This document shows positions 10,146 to 19,093 of a DNA stretch of 60,340 nt, one piece after another (the stretch's first letter is position 1; every line of letters begins with the position of its first letter). The position numbers and the translations under genes were made by a program. A model generated the notes under the pieces. It was not told the DNA's origin and searched no databases. It was given only the letters and a program-made list of their open reading frames with translations. The DNA is from Phycisphaerales bacterium (GTDB taxonomy: Bacteria > Planctomycetota > Phycisphaerae > UBA1845), in the NCBI GenBank assembly GCA_013140575.1, contig JABFSN010000179.1, positions 1 to 60,340 of the forward strand. Direction: 5' to 3'.

Positions 10146-10490
10146 ATGAAAATCCCCGAGCAGGGCGTCCTGCTTCGCGTATTTATCGGCGAAAGCGACA
10201 AGTGGCACGGAGCCCCGCTTTATGAGGCCGTCGTGCGCAAGGCACGCGAATTGCACCTGGCCGGGGCGACTGTGCTCCGCGGTCCGATGGGGTTCGGCGC
10301 CCACAGCCGGCTGCACACGGCCAAGATTCTGCGTCTTTCTGAAGATCTGCCCGTAGTCATCGAAATCGTCGACCGCCGCGAAAAAATCGACGAACTACTT
10401 CCCTATATCGACGCCATGGTTCAGGAAGGCTTGGTGACGCTGGAAAACGTAACCGTCATCAAATACCGCGCTGGCGACGACAAGCCCTGA
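10146..10490 (+). CDS. DUF190 (COG1993) PII-like protein, CrcB partner
   Basis: 114 residues with the DUF190 signature (GVLLRVFIGESDKWHG, ATVLRGPMGFG, LPVVIEIVD). The fold is GlnB/PII-like, so it is probably a small trimeric cytoplasmic regulator. The ATG at 10146 comes 4 bases after the crcB stop. DUF190 genes often sit beside crcB, so a role in gating or sensing for fluoride export is a fair inference; the ligand is unknown. It converges with the MOSC gene 18 bases away. Confidence 0.9.
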   Translation: MKIPEQGVLLRVFIGESDKWHGAPLYEAVVRKARELHLAGATVLRGPMGFGAHSRLHTAKILRLSEDLPVVIEIVDRREKIDELLPYIDAMVQEGLVTLENVTVIKYRAGDDKP

Positions 10491-10508
10491 CCTCGGCCGG
10501 CCCCGAAT

Positions 10509-10982
10509 TCAACCGTTACCTCCGGCGGGCGGGTTCGATGCGATCGCCGCAATCGGGTCGCCGACGCGAATGGTGCCGCCGGTCACCACCTCGGCGTGGA
10601 CCCCGCCACGCATGTCCGGCTTGAGCGCGTCCTTCAATCCCGGGCAGGCCTCATCCATCTCTCCGCACGGCTTGGTCTCGCCCCAGACATGGACTTCAAT
10701 TTCGCCCAGGCGCAGTCGCCGGCCGATGGTCGTCGCCAGGTCGACGCCCTCGACCAGCACATTGGCCCGCCGCGCATGCCACGGCAATGTCCGCCCCAGA
10801 TCGCGCAACGTGTCCGCCCAGCGCTCGGCCGACAGCAACGTGATGCCGCGTTTGCCCTTGGCACGCGGGTCGTGCTCCAGACCCAGGCCGGCGATCACCC
10901 GATGCGACTCGTGCTCCACGATCGGTTCATGATCTCCGGGCCTGCTGGCGATCCCTCGAATAATACCGCTCTGTGCTTTCAT
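10509..10982 (-). CDS. MOSC-domain protein
   Basis: 157 residues, a stand-alone MOSC domain (Moco sulfurase C-terminal). Seen: KRGITLLSAERW, RRANVLVEGVDL, and the conserved Cys region GETKPCGEMDEACPGL followed by GGVHAEVVTGGTIRVGD. MOSC proteins bind or transfer sulfur at a conserved Cys and are linked to molybdenum-cofactor enzymes and N-hydroxylated compound reduction. No Moco gene lies nearby, so the substrate is open. Confidence 0.85.
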   Translation of the reverse strand: MKAQSGIIRGIASRPGDHEPIVEHESHRVIAGLGLEHDPRAKGKRGITLLSAERWADTLRDLGRTLPWHARRANVLVEGVDLATTIGRRLRLGEIEVHVWGETKPCGEMDEACPGLKDALKPDMRGGVHAEVVTGGTIRVGDPIAAIASNPPAGGNG

Positions 10983-11002
10983 TCCCTTGCTCCCACTTTT
11001 GG

Positions 11003-11725
11003 CTACGGTACCACCGGCCCGATCAATAGATCATAGGCAACGACCATGATGGCTGCATCCGCGATCAAATGGCTGGCCCACGTCGCGTAGATGCTCCCCG
11101 TACGATGATACTGCGCCGCCCATATGCAACCGCCCACGAAGACGCCGAGGTTGCATAGCACAATCAGCCCCGCCCCCGAAAAATATGCGGCAAGGACCAC
11201 GATGTGGTGCAACGTGAACCCCGCGGCCGAAACAACGACCGCCCACGGCCAGTCCATCTCCCGCTTCAGTCCGGCGAACACGAACCAACGCCAATAATAC
11301 TCTTCCATTCCCGAATTCGCGACGCAGATAAACGCGGCGAACAGAAAAAAGTGGTCCAACATGCCATAGGCGCCGACTCTTGCTCTCAATCCGGTGGCGT
11401 CAAGCCGACCGGCGATCGCGCTATGGTAGAACAACAGTATGGCGCCGCCGATCACCAGCCCCGTACACACTCCCGACACAATCGCATTTGCCGACGGGCG
11501 CAAGAACCTCATTCGCCGCCGTTCAATTGCGAACACCCAGACCACCGGCAGGGCGTTGATCACCAGCTTCGATCCGAAATAGACGGCCCGACGGACCGAT
11601 GTGTCCGGCAAAAGGACGGCATACAGTAATGCCGCGGCCGCGTGACCCACGATCGCGACCGCCAGCACCGCACGAAACCCATTCCGGCGAGGAATTCGCG
11701 GCATCGTGGTAGTTTCGGCCGTCAT
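11003..11725 (-). CDS. CPBP-family intramembrane metalloprotease
   Basis: About 240 residues with several membrane helices. The three motifs of the CPBP (CaaX protease / bacteriocin-processing) family are present: EEYYWRW (EExxxR), FTLHH, and ASHLIADA (HxxxD). The frame continues upstream into the M32 gene; the ATG at 11725 (MTAETTTMPRIPRRNG) is taken because it lies after that gene's stop at 11761. The ATG at 11704 is also possible. Neither has a clear ribosome site, so translation may be coupled to the upstream gene. Substrate unknown. Confidence 0.85.
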   Translation of the reverse strand: MTAETTTMPRIPRRNGFRAVLAVAIVGHAAAALLYAVLLPDTSVRRAVYFGSKLVINALPVVWVFAIERRRMRFLRPSANAIVSGVCTGLVIGGAILLFYHSAIAGRLDATGLRARVGAYGMLDHFFLFAAFICVANSGMEEYYWRWFVFAGLKREMDWPWAVVVSAAGFTLHHIVVLAAYFSGAGLIVLCNLGVFVGGCIWAAQYHRTGSIYATWASHLIADAAIMVVAYDLLIGPVVP

Positions 11726-11760
11726 GGGTGTTGGCGGGTCCGTCCAAACGCTCGGGTGGG

Positions 11761-13254
11761 CTACAAACCGTAGATGGCCTCGTATTTGTTCCGCACGTAT
11801 TTCAGAAACGGCTCGGACGACAACGATTGGCCCGTCACCCGGCGCACCAGCTCGTCCGCGCGATAACGCTGCCCGTGGCAATGGACGTTCTCGCGCAGCC
11901 ATTCGCGCAGGGTTGCGAACTCTCCGCGCCGAATGCGCTCGTCCATGTCCGGCATCGCGCTGCGCGCGGCCGCGAAAAATTGCGCCGCATTCAGTTTGCC
12001 GAGCGAATACGTCGGGAAATACCCGAATGTGCCTGTGGACCAGTGTATGTCCTGCAAACACCCATCCTTATCCGTTTCCGGGCGAATCCCCAGCAGCGAC
12101 TCGAATTTGGCGTTCCATGCCTCCGGTATGTCGTCAACGTCCAGCGATCCCTCGATCATCGCCGACTCCAACTCAAATCGCAGTATAATGTGCAGACTGT
12201 ACGTGACTTCGTCGGCCTCCACGCGTATGAACGACGGCCGCACCGCGTTCGCCGCGGCCACGAACGCGTTTAGCGGCACGCTCTTGAGCGCCTCCGGAAA
12301 CGTCTGTTGACACTGCGGATAGAAATGCTCCCAGAAGACGTGGCTCTTGCCGATCATGCACTCCCACATCAGCGACTGCGATTCGTGGATGCCCAACGAC
12401 ACCGCCAGCCCCCGCGGCGTAAACGAATGTTCCGGATCCAGACCCTGCTCGTATAACCCGTGACCGGCCTCGTGCAGCACGCCGAAAATGCCCGAACTGA
12501 AACTGCGCTCGTTGAATCGCGTCGTCAGGCGGACATCTCCCGGCGAGGTCCCGGAACAAAACGGATGGACCGAAATATCCAGCCGACCGCTCTTAAAATC
12601 GAATCCAATGGTCTCCGCCAGCATTCTCGCGAATCGCGACTGCGCCTCGGCCGGATAGTGCCGCTCCAGTATCGACGGGTCCGGTTGAACTCTTGCCTCG
12701 CCCAACCGCCGGGTCAGTTCGATCAGCGGCCGACGCAATCCGTCGAACACGCCCGCTATCCGCGAGCGCGTCGCTCCCGGCTCGTATTCGTCCAACAGGG
12801 CATCATAGCGATGTTCCACGAAACCGATTCGATCGGCAACTTCCCGCTTCAGTTCCAGCAGTTCCGTCAGATGGGGCGCGAATAGGGAAAATTGCGACGC
12901 TTCCCGCGCCGATTTCCACGCCTCCCGAGCCCCGGCCGCCACCCGGGCGATTCGCCCCACCAGTTCCGCCGGAACGCGCGTCGCCCGTTCATAATTCCGC
13001 CGCGTCTCGCGCACATTGGTCGCAGCCGCTTCGTCTTGAATGTTTCCGTCCAGTTGCGCCAGCAGTTCCCCCACTTCTTGCGACGTGCGCCGCTCATGCG
13101 CCAATTGCGCCACCAACGCCAGTTGTTCCGCCCGCGCGCTCAGCCCATTGCGCGGCATGTACGTCTCTTGATCCCATTCCAGCATGGCCTCAACCGCGCT
13201 CAGTTGACCAATCTCACGAATCCTGGTCCTCAATTGCTCGTAGACGCCCGACAT
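11761..13254 (-). CDS. M32 family metallocarboxypeptidase
   Basis: 497 residues, the normal length of thermostable carboxypeptidase 1 (M32), which trims C-terminal residues from peptides. Zinc motif HEAGH at about 261-265, with family blocks DISVHPFCSG, HESQSLMWE, DEVTYSLHIILRFELE and STGTFGYFPTYSLG. The start at 13254 (MSGVYEQLRTR) matches the family; AAAGGG lies about 10 bases upstream, and an earlier ATG at 13281 is a weaker choice. The CPBP protease gene follows 35 bases after the stop, probably in the same transcript. Confidence 0.95.
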   Translation of the reverse strand: MSGVYEQLRTRIREIGQLSAVEAMLEWDQETYMPRNGLSARAEQLALVAQLAHERRTSQEVGELLAQLDGNIQDEAAATNVRETRRNYERATRVPAELVGRIARVAAGAREAWKSAREASQFSLFAPHLTELLELKREVADRIGFVEHRYDALLDEYEPGATRSRIAGVFDGLRRPLIELTRRLGEARVQPDPSILERHYPAEAQSRFARMLAETIGFDFKSGRLDISVHPFCSGTSPGDVRLTTRFNERSFSSGIFGVLHEAGHGLYEQGLDPEHSFTPRGLAVSLGIHESQSLMWECMIGKSHVFWEHFYPQCQQTFPEALKSVPLNAFVAAANAVRPSFIRVEADEVTYSLHIILRFELESAMIEGSLDVDDIPEAWNAKFESLLGIRPETDKDGCLQDIHWSTGTFGYFPTYSLGKLNAAQFFAAARSAMPDMDERIRRGEFATLREWLRENVHCHGQRYRADELVRRVTGQSLSSEPFLKYVRNKYEAIYGL

Positions 13255-13377
13255 GTGCTCGATACCCTTTCTGCCACCCATCGTCCGACCGACCGACGGG
13301 TCGAAAGGGTACGCCCACCGCGTCCCCGCCGCAAGATCGGACTCATCTACACGCAGGCGTCAATGACCTGCGCGTCC

Positions 13378-13408
13378 AAAAAAAGGGCCCGCGCCGCGAG
13401 CCCTTTTT
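13378..13408 (-). terminator. Rho-independent terminator
   Basis: On the minus strand AAAAAGGGC pairs with GCCCTTTTT across an 11-nt GC-rich loop, and the T-run continues to seven Ts. It lies about 50 bases beyond the stop of the 13460-15787 gene, and the A-run on the other arm makes it look usable from both sides. Confidence 0.85.
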
Positions 13409-13459
13409 GACGCTTTTACGGTGGCGTCAGGCGTTGATGGTGTTCGAAAGAAGCCCTAA

Positions 13460-15787
13460 CTAGCCCCCATCAGGCAACGCCGCGTGATCAACCAGGCTTC
13501 GCTCCGAATTCTCGACCGTTCGCGTCTCGCGTTCCGCGAACGCGGCCTCAAATCTCGCCAGCGCCGCCTTGGTATCGTTTTCCAGACCGCCATCGGCCAG
13601 TTCAACGGCCTTGCGTTCCAGCCTCACCGCCTCCTCGACGTCACCCGACTGAAACTCCGCCAGCGCCAAGGTGTCCAGAAATCCCGCGTTCCTGAAATTC
13701 GTCCCTTCGTTCGACCGCTCGGAAAACCTCCGGGCGACATCCGTGTACGCCCCCTCGTATCGGTCCTCGGTCAGCAGGGCCCACGCGAAATTGTTCAACG
13801 CCGTCGGATCGTCGCGCATCGCTGTAAGCAGTTGATCGGCGCACCCTTCCGCGGCCGAATGGTCCCGGATGCCCAGCGCCAATGCGTCGAACTTGGCCTG
13901 CAACAGCTCGGCCTCTGCCGGCCGTTCCTGCAACGCCTTCTCCGTCTGCACCAGCACTTCGTCCCATTGCGCATTGTGCATCGCCCGCTGAATCGCGCCC
14001 GATTGCCGTTGCCGCGACTGCTCCCGATCGACCATCTGCGTCACAATTCCGCCTACGTCCGGCATGCCCGTCACCTGCGCTTCAAGTCGCAACGTCCGGT
14101 CCGAATGCGTCATCACCATCGACACCAGCGTGTCAGACATGGCCTCGATGAACGGGGCCGCCTCATTCGCGTCGGCCTCGGACATCAACGGCCGCATCAT
14201 CCGCCCCACCCGTCCGGCATGTACCAAAAACGCCTTGCTGGTGTCCGGACCGATGCGTTCGATGGCGCGCGTAAATGCGGGATCGCGGTCGATCGACCGC
14301 CCGCCGCGTTTGGACGCCAGAGCGCCGCGCATCGCCGATTCGGTCAGCGCGACGATCAGCACCTGCTCGTCCGTCGCCAGATAGACGGTCGGACCGTCGG
14401 ACATGGGAAATGACTGAACGCGAACGCCGTCGAGCTCCGTCGATCGCCCCTCGACGCTTGAGGCCCCGGCCGCGATCGAGGCAATCCCCAGCATCTGCCG
14501 CCACAACGCCTCCGATTTAGCCACGTCATGCACGTGCAGGACGGCGGCGACATCCGGCATCCCCGATCCACCGGGTTTCGTGTCGTCCGCCGGCGTCGTC
14601 GCGAAAACGGCCACCCCGATGATGTTGGCGAACAACTCCCGGCCGATATCCAGCACCGAAATCACCGCCGCCCCGTCGCCCTGCTCCGCCGGCGCCGCGC
14701 TGTAACGCGACGCGGCCTCGTTCAGCCCGGCCATCAACACCGCGGCCGCGTCGGCCGGCACGTAGCGCAGCGTCTCCCGGCTCACCGCCGGCGTACGCAT
14801 GAAATTGAACACCAGGTTGCGATGCCCCTCCGCAAGCTGCAACGCCAGCTCGAGGGACAACCCGTCATCGCCGACGCCGATGTTCCCCATCACGCATTGC
14901 AGGCTCTTGAAATCGAACAACGCCCGGGCCAAGGCGATTTCGCGATTCCCCGCGGCCTGTCCGGCCAGCATCGGGTCCAGCATGGGCATGATCGGCGCCG
15001 CGTTCACAAAAAACGAAATCAGCGAGTCCTCCCGCTCGAACGTCGTCCGCACAAACGTGCCACTCGTGGCCAGCGATTCGCCGCCCTTGCCCTCCAGCCG
15101 TTTCAAGACATCCGCGATCAACGCCTTCTGGGGACTGATCACCACCAGCCGCGACGTCAACGTGACGAACGCCTGGCCCTCGACCTGATAGGTTGCAAAA
15201 CCGCCGATCGGCTCCACCGGAACGCCGCCGATCGGCAATCCCGTCTCGATGAACCCGCGCACCAGTTCCATGTCGCCCGGGTCGAACACCGCCACTCCCG
15301 CCGGCGCGCCGCCGGCCAGATCGAATCCGGTAATCGCGACGGCTGCACCGCCGACGCCCAGCAGTCCCTTTACCAACCGCGGACTGACCGCCACCCGCCG
15401 TTCGCCGCCGTCCGGAGCCGCGTCGTCGTCGGCCAGCAGCCCCAACGCGTCCAGCAACTTCATCATCCGTTCACCCGGCGCGTTCAATTCGGCATAAACC
15501 AACGTGTTCGGCGGCATCAGCGTCGCCAGGTCGGCGCTCGCTACTGCCTCCCGGATGGCGGCCAGCCGTTTGCCGGCTTCGTCGCGGACACTCCGCTCGA
15601 CCTCCCCGGACGAGACCACCTTCGCGTACAACTCGGCCGCACCTGCCGCGTCGCCCCGCTCTCGTTCCAGGTAATAGGCCTTGTAGAACCCGTCTTCACC
15701 GGTCCCCGCCCGTGCCGCCGTCTCGCCCGCCGGGAACACCCCGGACCACGCCACCAACAACCCGACCATCGCCTTTTGTCCCAACAT
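13460..15787 (-). CDS. Secreted protein of unknown function (DUF3352-like) with C-terminal helical repeats
   Basis: 775 residues. The start at 15787 is supported by a strong GGAGGA site 6 bases upstream and gives a signal peptide (MLGQKAMVGLLVAWSGVFPAGETAARA). The middle (LMPPNTLVYAELNAPGERMMKLLDALG, RYVPADAAAVLMAGLNEA) resembles DUF3352-type periplasmic proteins. The last 170 residues look like TPR-type helices (AMHNAQWDEVLVQTEKALQE). I do not recognise a catalytic motif. It is divergent from the LolA-like gene. The protein at 28314-30329 has the same kind of opening, so they may be distant relatives. Confidence 0.8.
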   Translation of the reverse strand: MLGQKAMVGLLVAWSGVFPAGETAARAGTGEDGFYKAYYLERERGDAAGAAELYAKVVSSGEVERSVRDEAGKRLAAIREAVASADLATLMPPNTLVYAELNAPGERMMKLLDALGLLADDDAAPDGGERRVAVSPRLVKGLLGVGGAAVAITGFDLAGGAPAGVAVFDPGDMELVRGFIETGLPIGGVPVEPIGGFATYQVEGQAFVTLTSRLVVISPQKALIADVLKRLEGKGGESLATSGTFVRTTFEREDSLISFFVNAAPIMPMLDPMLAGQAAGNREIALARALFDFKSLQCVMGNIGVGDDGLSLELALQLAEGHRNLVFNFMRTPAVSRETLRYVPADAAAVLMAGLNEAASRYSAAPAEQGDGAAVISVLDIGRELFANIIGVAVFATTPADDTKPGGSGMPDVAAVLHVHDVAKSEALWRQMLGIASIAAGASSVEGRSTELDGVRVQSFPMSDGPTVYLATDEQVLIVALTESAMRGALASKRGGRSIDRDPAFTRAIERIGPDTSKAFLVHAGRVGRMMRPLMSEADANEAAPFIEAMSDTLVSMVMTHSDRTLRLEAQVTGMPDVGGIVTQMVDREQSRQRQSGAIQRAMHNAQWDEVLVQTEKALQERPAEAELLQAKFDALALGIRDHSAAEGCADQLLTAMRDDPTALNNFAWALLTEDRYEGAYTDVARRFSERSNEGTNFRNAGFLDTLALAEFQSGDVEEAVRLERKAVELADGGLENDTKAALARFEAAFAERETRTVENSERSLVDHAALPDGG

Positions 15788-16085
15788 GACGAATCCTCCG
15801 TTCACGCTATTTGGGTTTCCCGTTCGATTCCGAGGGCGCACCCCCTGCGCGGGCATGCGTCCTACTTGTTCATTCGTGCGCTACTGCCGACTATTCGCCG
15901 CCGCCCGTCTTCGGCGCGGGCTATGTTCAGACACCGAATCCCCTGCTATGGACAGCCGGATTCCCTTGTGTGAAACTGTCGTGGCAACCGCAACAGGACT
16001 GGGGGGCGTTCCCCAGATTTGTTAGACTACGGCGTCTGCCGGTCGTTTGGGCGACCGGCCAAGTTGTTTTCACGGAGAATTCCAC
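15788..16085. other. Divergent intergenic region
   Basis: 298 bases between two divergent genes for secreted proteins. No repeat, RNA or clear promoter pair was recognised. Confidence 0.45.
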
Positions 16086-16892
16086 ATGAATCCCCTGCGT
16101 ACGTTCATCTTGTCCTTTCTGATTCTGCCCTTCGCATCGGTGGCATTCGGCCAGCACGAAAAGCCCGCGGACAAGCCTGCCGACGAGCCCAAGAAGGAGC
16201 CCGCGGTAAAGGAGCCGGTCAAGGATCCCAAGGCCGTCGACATCCTGAAGGCGGCCGACGAGGCGACCAAGAAAATCGAGTCCGTCCGTTACAAGGCGTC
16301 GTTCGCCCGCGTCGGCGGGACAGCGCCGTCGCGACCGGCGACCGAGGCCACCATCGTGGCCAGTGGAGAATCAGACTCCGCCGGATTCAAATTCCGTATC
16401 ACCGCCAAGTTGCCGGCGGCGGAAGGTGGCACGGCCACCGAATTCACCGTCGGAAGCGACGGCGACACCTTCTACCTCGTTGATCCGCAGAAGAAAATCG
16501 TCTACGAGGATATCGACTCGGCCGTCATGGGCCGCACCGGACAGCAGATTTCGAGAGGCATCGCCATGGCCGAGTTTACCCACCCCACTCCGTTTACCGA
16601 CGAAATCAACGGTAGCGGCGCGGAACTGCAGGCATCGGAATCGGTCGGGGGCGTGGAGTGTGACGTCGTTCACGTTACCTACGCCAACGTTCCCCAGGAC
16701 GCGGTTTGGTATTTCGGGAAAAAGGACCACCTGCCGCGACGCGTCGTCCGAAACTCACCGACGGCCGATGGTTCGCAGAGCAAGACCGACCAAATCGTCA
16801 CGGACTTGACCGTCGATCCGAAATTCACCGACGACCCGTTCAAACTGGTCGTGCCGGAGGGATTTACGAAGTCCGACGACTTCGCGCCCTAG
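16086..16892 (+). CDS. Secreted LolA-like / DUF2092-like protein
   Basis: 268 residues. GGAGAA lies 7 bases before the ATG at 16086. Signal peptide MNPLRTFILSFLILPFASVAFG, then a Lys/Pro/Asp/Glu-rich linker (about 25-50), then a beta-rich domain starting KAADEATKKIESVRYKASF. This resembles the LolA/LolB half-barrel as used in DUF2092 proteins, which bind lipids or lipoproteins in the periplasm. That assignment is from the pattern only. The TAG stop is the edge of a 178-bp repeat element, so the last codon may have been set by that insertion. Confidence 0.75.
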   Translation: MNPLRTFILSFLILPFASVAFGQHEKPADKPADEPKKEPAVKEPVKDPKAVDILKAADEATKKIESVRYKASFARVGGTAPSRPATEATIVASGESDSAGFKFRITAKLPAAEGGTATEFTVGSDGDTFYLVDPQKKIVYEDIDSAVMGRTGQQISRGIAMAEFTHPTPFTDEINGSGAELQASESVGGVECDVVHVTYANVPQDAVWYFGKKDHLPRRVVRNSPTADGSQSKTDQIVTDLTVDPKFTDDPFKLVVPEGFTKSDDFAP

Positions 16893-17066
16893 TGTTGTAA
16901 CGCAGATTAAGTTTCGGGTCGGGTGGCACGGACAACGGTACTCCGTTGTCCGTGTGAAACCCGCCAGCGCGTTGAAATCGCAGTCGAGGCCGGAAGTCGG
17001 AGATCACGGGCAAGCGAGTACGCTTGCCCGTGCCACCCCGAAAAATTAGGTGTGACGGAACACTAG
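16889..17066. mobile_element. 178-bp MITE-like element, copy 1
   Basis: CTAG at both ends. The outer arms are imperfect inverted repeats of roughly 37 bases (CTAGTGTT... and, on the other strand, CTAGTGTTCCGTCAC...; both end in GGGTGGCACGG). Inside are two perfect hairpins: GGACAACGG-TACT-CCGTTGTCC and CACGGGCAAGCG-AGTA-CGCTTGCCCGTG. The second copy at 55583-55760 has the same length and differs at 4 positions. No coding capacity. The left CTAG contains the stop codon of the upstream gene. Confidence 0.85.
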
Positions 17067-17405
17067 CAATCACCTCGCGACAGGGGCCGTCAACGCGGTG
17101 TCCGTGACCCCGCTTCCTGCCAGGGAGCGGGGTCATGCTCTCGTGTGGGTCAGCTGGTCCGACGCGCCTCGTATTTGCGTGGGACTGGCGCAACAGATCA
17201 GACGATTACAATGTCGCGATCACCCATCAAGCGGTGGTTTCGGTGGTAGGGCGGGTTTCACCCGCCGTTTGCCCGGCGGAACGGTGCCATGCGGCGGCGG
17301 GTGAATCCCGCCCTACGGTACGTTCGTAGGCCGATATCGCGTTTCGCAACATTGCCAATGGCTGACCAGTTACGGACTGGCGAGCGTATCCGCCTGCCGG
17401 TGTTT
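17067..17405. repeat. Intergenic stretch with GGCGGGT palindrome
   Basis: No gene. At about 17255-17322 a 21-base arm (GTAGGGCGGGTTTCACCCGCC) is repeated inverted with one mismatch (GGCGGGTGAATCCCGCCCTAC), with each arm itself palindromic. A shortened form (GGCGGGTGAAACCCGCCCTAC) reappears at about 55559-55579 next to copy 2 of the 178-bp element. Confidence 0.7.
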
Positions 17406-18059
17406 TCAGCCCCGCGTGCGTTCGCTGGGCTTCAACGAGACCGCCGGTCCACCGGGGCGACTCGTTCCGACAACTGGTGCCCCGTCCAGGATGCCGCTAA
17501 CCGGCACGCAAACCAGGATCCAGATCAGCACCGGTACGATCAACGACACCGTCGGGGACGCCACCGACATGTTGTACAGTTCTTCAAAAAACGAACTCGT
17601 CGCGGGCACGACCGAAATGATCGGGGGCGTGCCGGTCATCGAATACAGAATCGTCACGCCCGTCTCAACCGCGATGAACAGGCTGATCCCGAGGATGCCC
17701 CACACGGCCTTCTTCCATCGCCGCCGCCACGGAATCGGCGTCGCGAGGACCAGCGCCAGCAACTCGGCCGTCGGCACGTAGCCCGTCCGACGCGTATGAA
17801 ACGACACGGACCGGCGCTTGATGGTGCCGTCGCCCGTCGCCGTGCTGATCACCACGCGCGAGTCGCGCGTGCCCGACGGATCATCCAGTGCTTCGAATCG
17901 GGCCTTGCTGTTCCAGCCCACGGACTCGAACACCACGTTGCACACGCCGCGATAGGCGCCGGCGTAGCCCGCTCCCACCCCCGGCCAGGGATAGATCAGC
18001 AGCAAATAGCACGCGCCCCCCAGCAAGAAAAACCGGCCGGCCTGACTAGCGCGTTTCAT
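17406..18059 (-). CDS. Exosortase H-associated membrane protein
   Basis: 217 residues from the ATG at 18059, which overlaps the end of xrtH by 14 bases and has GGGGA just upstream; the longer frame from 18146 lies inside xrtH. One N-terminal helix (FFLLGGACYLLLIYPWPGVG), a soluble beta-type part (about 40-110), then two or three helices (WGILGISLFIAVETGVTILY, VSLIVPVLIWILVCV). The layout and its tight coupling to xrtH fit the partner protein often found after exosortase H. Its biochemical role is unknown. It probably sits beside the sortase in the inner membrane. Confidence 0.75.
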   Translation of the reverse strand: MKRASQAGRFFLLGGACYLLLIYPWPGVGAGYAGAYRGVCNVVFESVGWNSKARFEALDDPSGTRDSRVVISTATGDGTIKRRSVSFHTRRTGYVPTAELLALVLATPIPWRRRWKKAVWGILGISLFIAVETGVTILYSMTGTPPIISVVPATSSFFEELYNMSVASPTVSLIVPVLIWILVCVPVSGILDGAPVVGTSRPGGPAVSLKPSERTRG

Positions 18060-18654
18060 CGGTCCCCGCGGTCGTTCGCCGCGCTCCGCGCACCCACACG
18101 AACCAGAAGCACAACGGCAGGAAGATGAAGATCGGCTGCCACACATCCACGTGCATCATGTCGAACCACTTCCGCAGATGAACCCCCGTGTAATACAAAC
18201 TGACGATCCGCACCACGTTCAACAGCAGCAGCGCCGCGATGCCCGCGAGCAACACCGGAAGCCGGCGCACCCGCCCCGCCGCCACCGGCGACGCCAGAAC
18301 GATGAACACAAAGAACGCCGACGCCTGAATCGCGTCGCACCCCTTCTTGATGGCCAGCGAAAACCGCGAGGTGTGAATCGTCGTCCCGTCGGCCGTCGCA
18401 TCATCGCCCACCATCCGCATGATGGCCGCCGAGGCGCGGGCGTTCAGATTCAAATACGACTCAAAAACACCGGTATGGGACAAGTACAAATAGAAGAACG
18501 CGTTGAACGCGATGGTCATGCCGGCCAGCCACAGCACGAATCCCACGACCGCCCGCTTGCCGGACGGCGAAGCGCCGGGCGTCGGCGACATGCCCGCGGG
18601 GCCGTCTTTGCGGCCGACCGCATCGCCAGAGTCTCGCGTGTTCGATCTACCCAT
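18046..18654 (-). CDS. xrtH: Exosortase H (XrtH), IPTL-CTERM sorting transpeptidase
   Basis: 202 residues, several membrane helices. It has the exosortase triad: Cys106 in KKGCDAIQ, Arg149 in LNVVRIVSLYY, and His168 in MMHVDVWQP. The short size and the 'KxGCDAIQ' box are typical of exosortase H, whose known target is the IPTLxxWG-CTERM tail. Such a tail ends the protein encoded just upstream (19094-21937), which supports the assignment. AAGGC lies close before the ATG at 18654; ATG at 18591 is an alternative. Expected role: cut the C-terminal anchor and move the protein to the surface. Confidence 0.9.
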   Translation of the reverse strand: MGRSNTRDSGDAVGRKDGPAGMSPTPGASPSGKRAVVGFVLWLAGMTIAFNAFFYLYLSHTGVFESYLNLNARASAAIMRMVGDDATADGTTIHTSRFSLAIKKGCDAIQASAFFVFIVLASPVAAGRVRRLPVLLAGIAALLLLNVVRIVSLYYTGVHLRKWFDMMHVDVWQPIFIFLPLCFWFVWVRGARRTTAGTDETR

Positions 18655-19093
18655 GTTTGCCTTGCAATCCCGGTCGCCGGCAACGCGTCGAAATCACTGG
18701 TCCGGCACACCCTGGTATTCGCGTCGGACGCCCGGATCACAACCCGCCACGCGCGCGGCGGGCGGCAGAGAACCGATGGCGGAAGGCGGAGCGCACGGCC
18801 GCCGGTTCGCTTCTTGGCCGCGGACTTGCGTCCGGGGTTCAGACATCGATGCCGCGGATCGAAAACTCCAGCGCGTCAGGGCGCCAAGCCCCGACGCCGG
18901 GACGAACGCGATTCTATCGGCCGTGAACCCCGCCGGCCACGTCGCCCGGAATATAAAGGGGCCGGTACGATACTTGTCATATCGTCCCGGCCCCGTCCTT
19001 ATCGCACTGTCATCCGCGGCCGCGACAAACTTCGCGGCCGCAGCGTGGGCTAGCCGCCCATGTTGTCACGGGCGACCGCCCGTGACGATCGTG
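18655..19093. other. Gap with three hairpins after the IPTL-CTERM gene
   Basis: No gene. Going down the minus strand after the stop: a hairpin TCACGGGC-ggtcg-GCCCGTGA at about 19066-19084; then GCGGCCGCGA-AGTTTG-TCGCGGCCGC at about 19017-19043; then the terminator described separately. The final 300 bases lead into xrtH, with no promoter that I can name. Confidence 0.55.
18958..18994 (-). terminator. Rho-independent terminator of the IPTL-CTERM gene
   Basis: Minus strand: GGGGCCGGGACGATA, 7-nt loop, TATCGTACCGGCCCC, then TTTATATT. A 15-base stem with one mismatch and a T-rich tail, 100 bases past the stop. It separates the abundant substrate gene from xrtH. Confidence 0.8.

Noticed and set aside
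14528-15973. 481-residue plus-strand open frame
   Set aside because: Shadow of the 13460-15787 gene, which has a perfect ribosome site, signal peptide and terminator.
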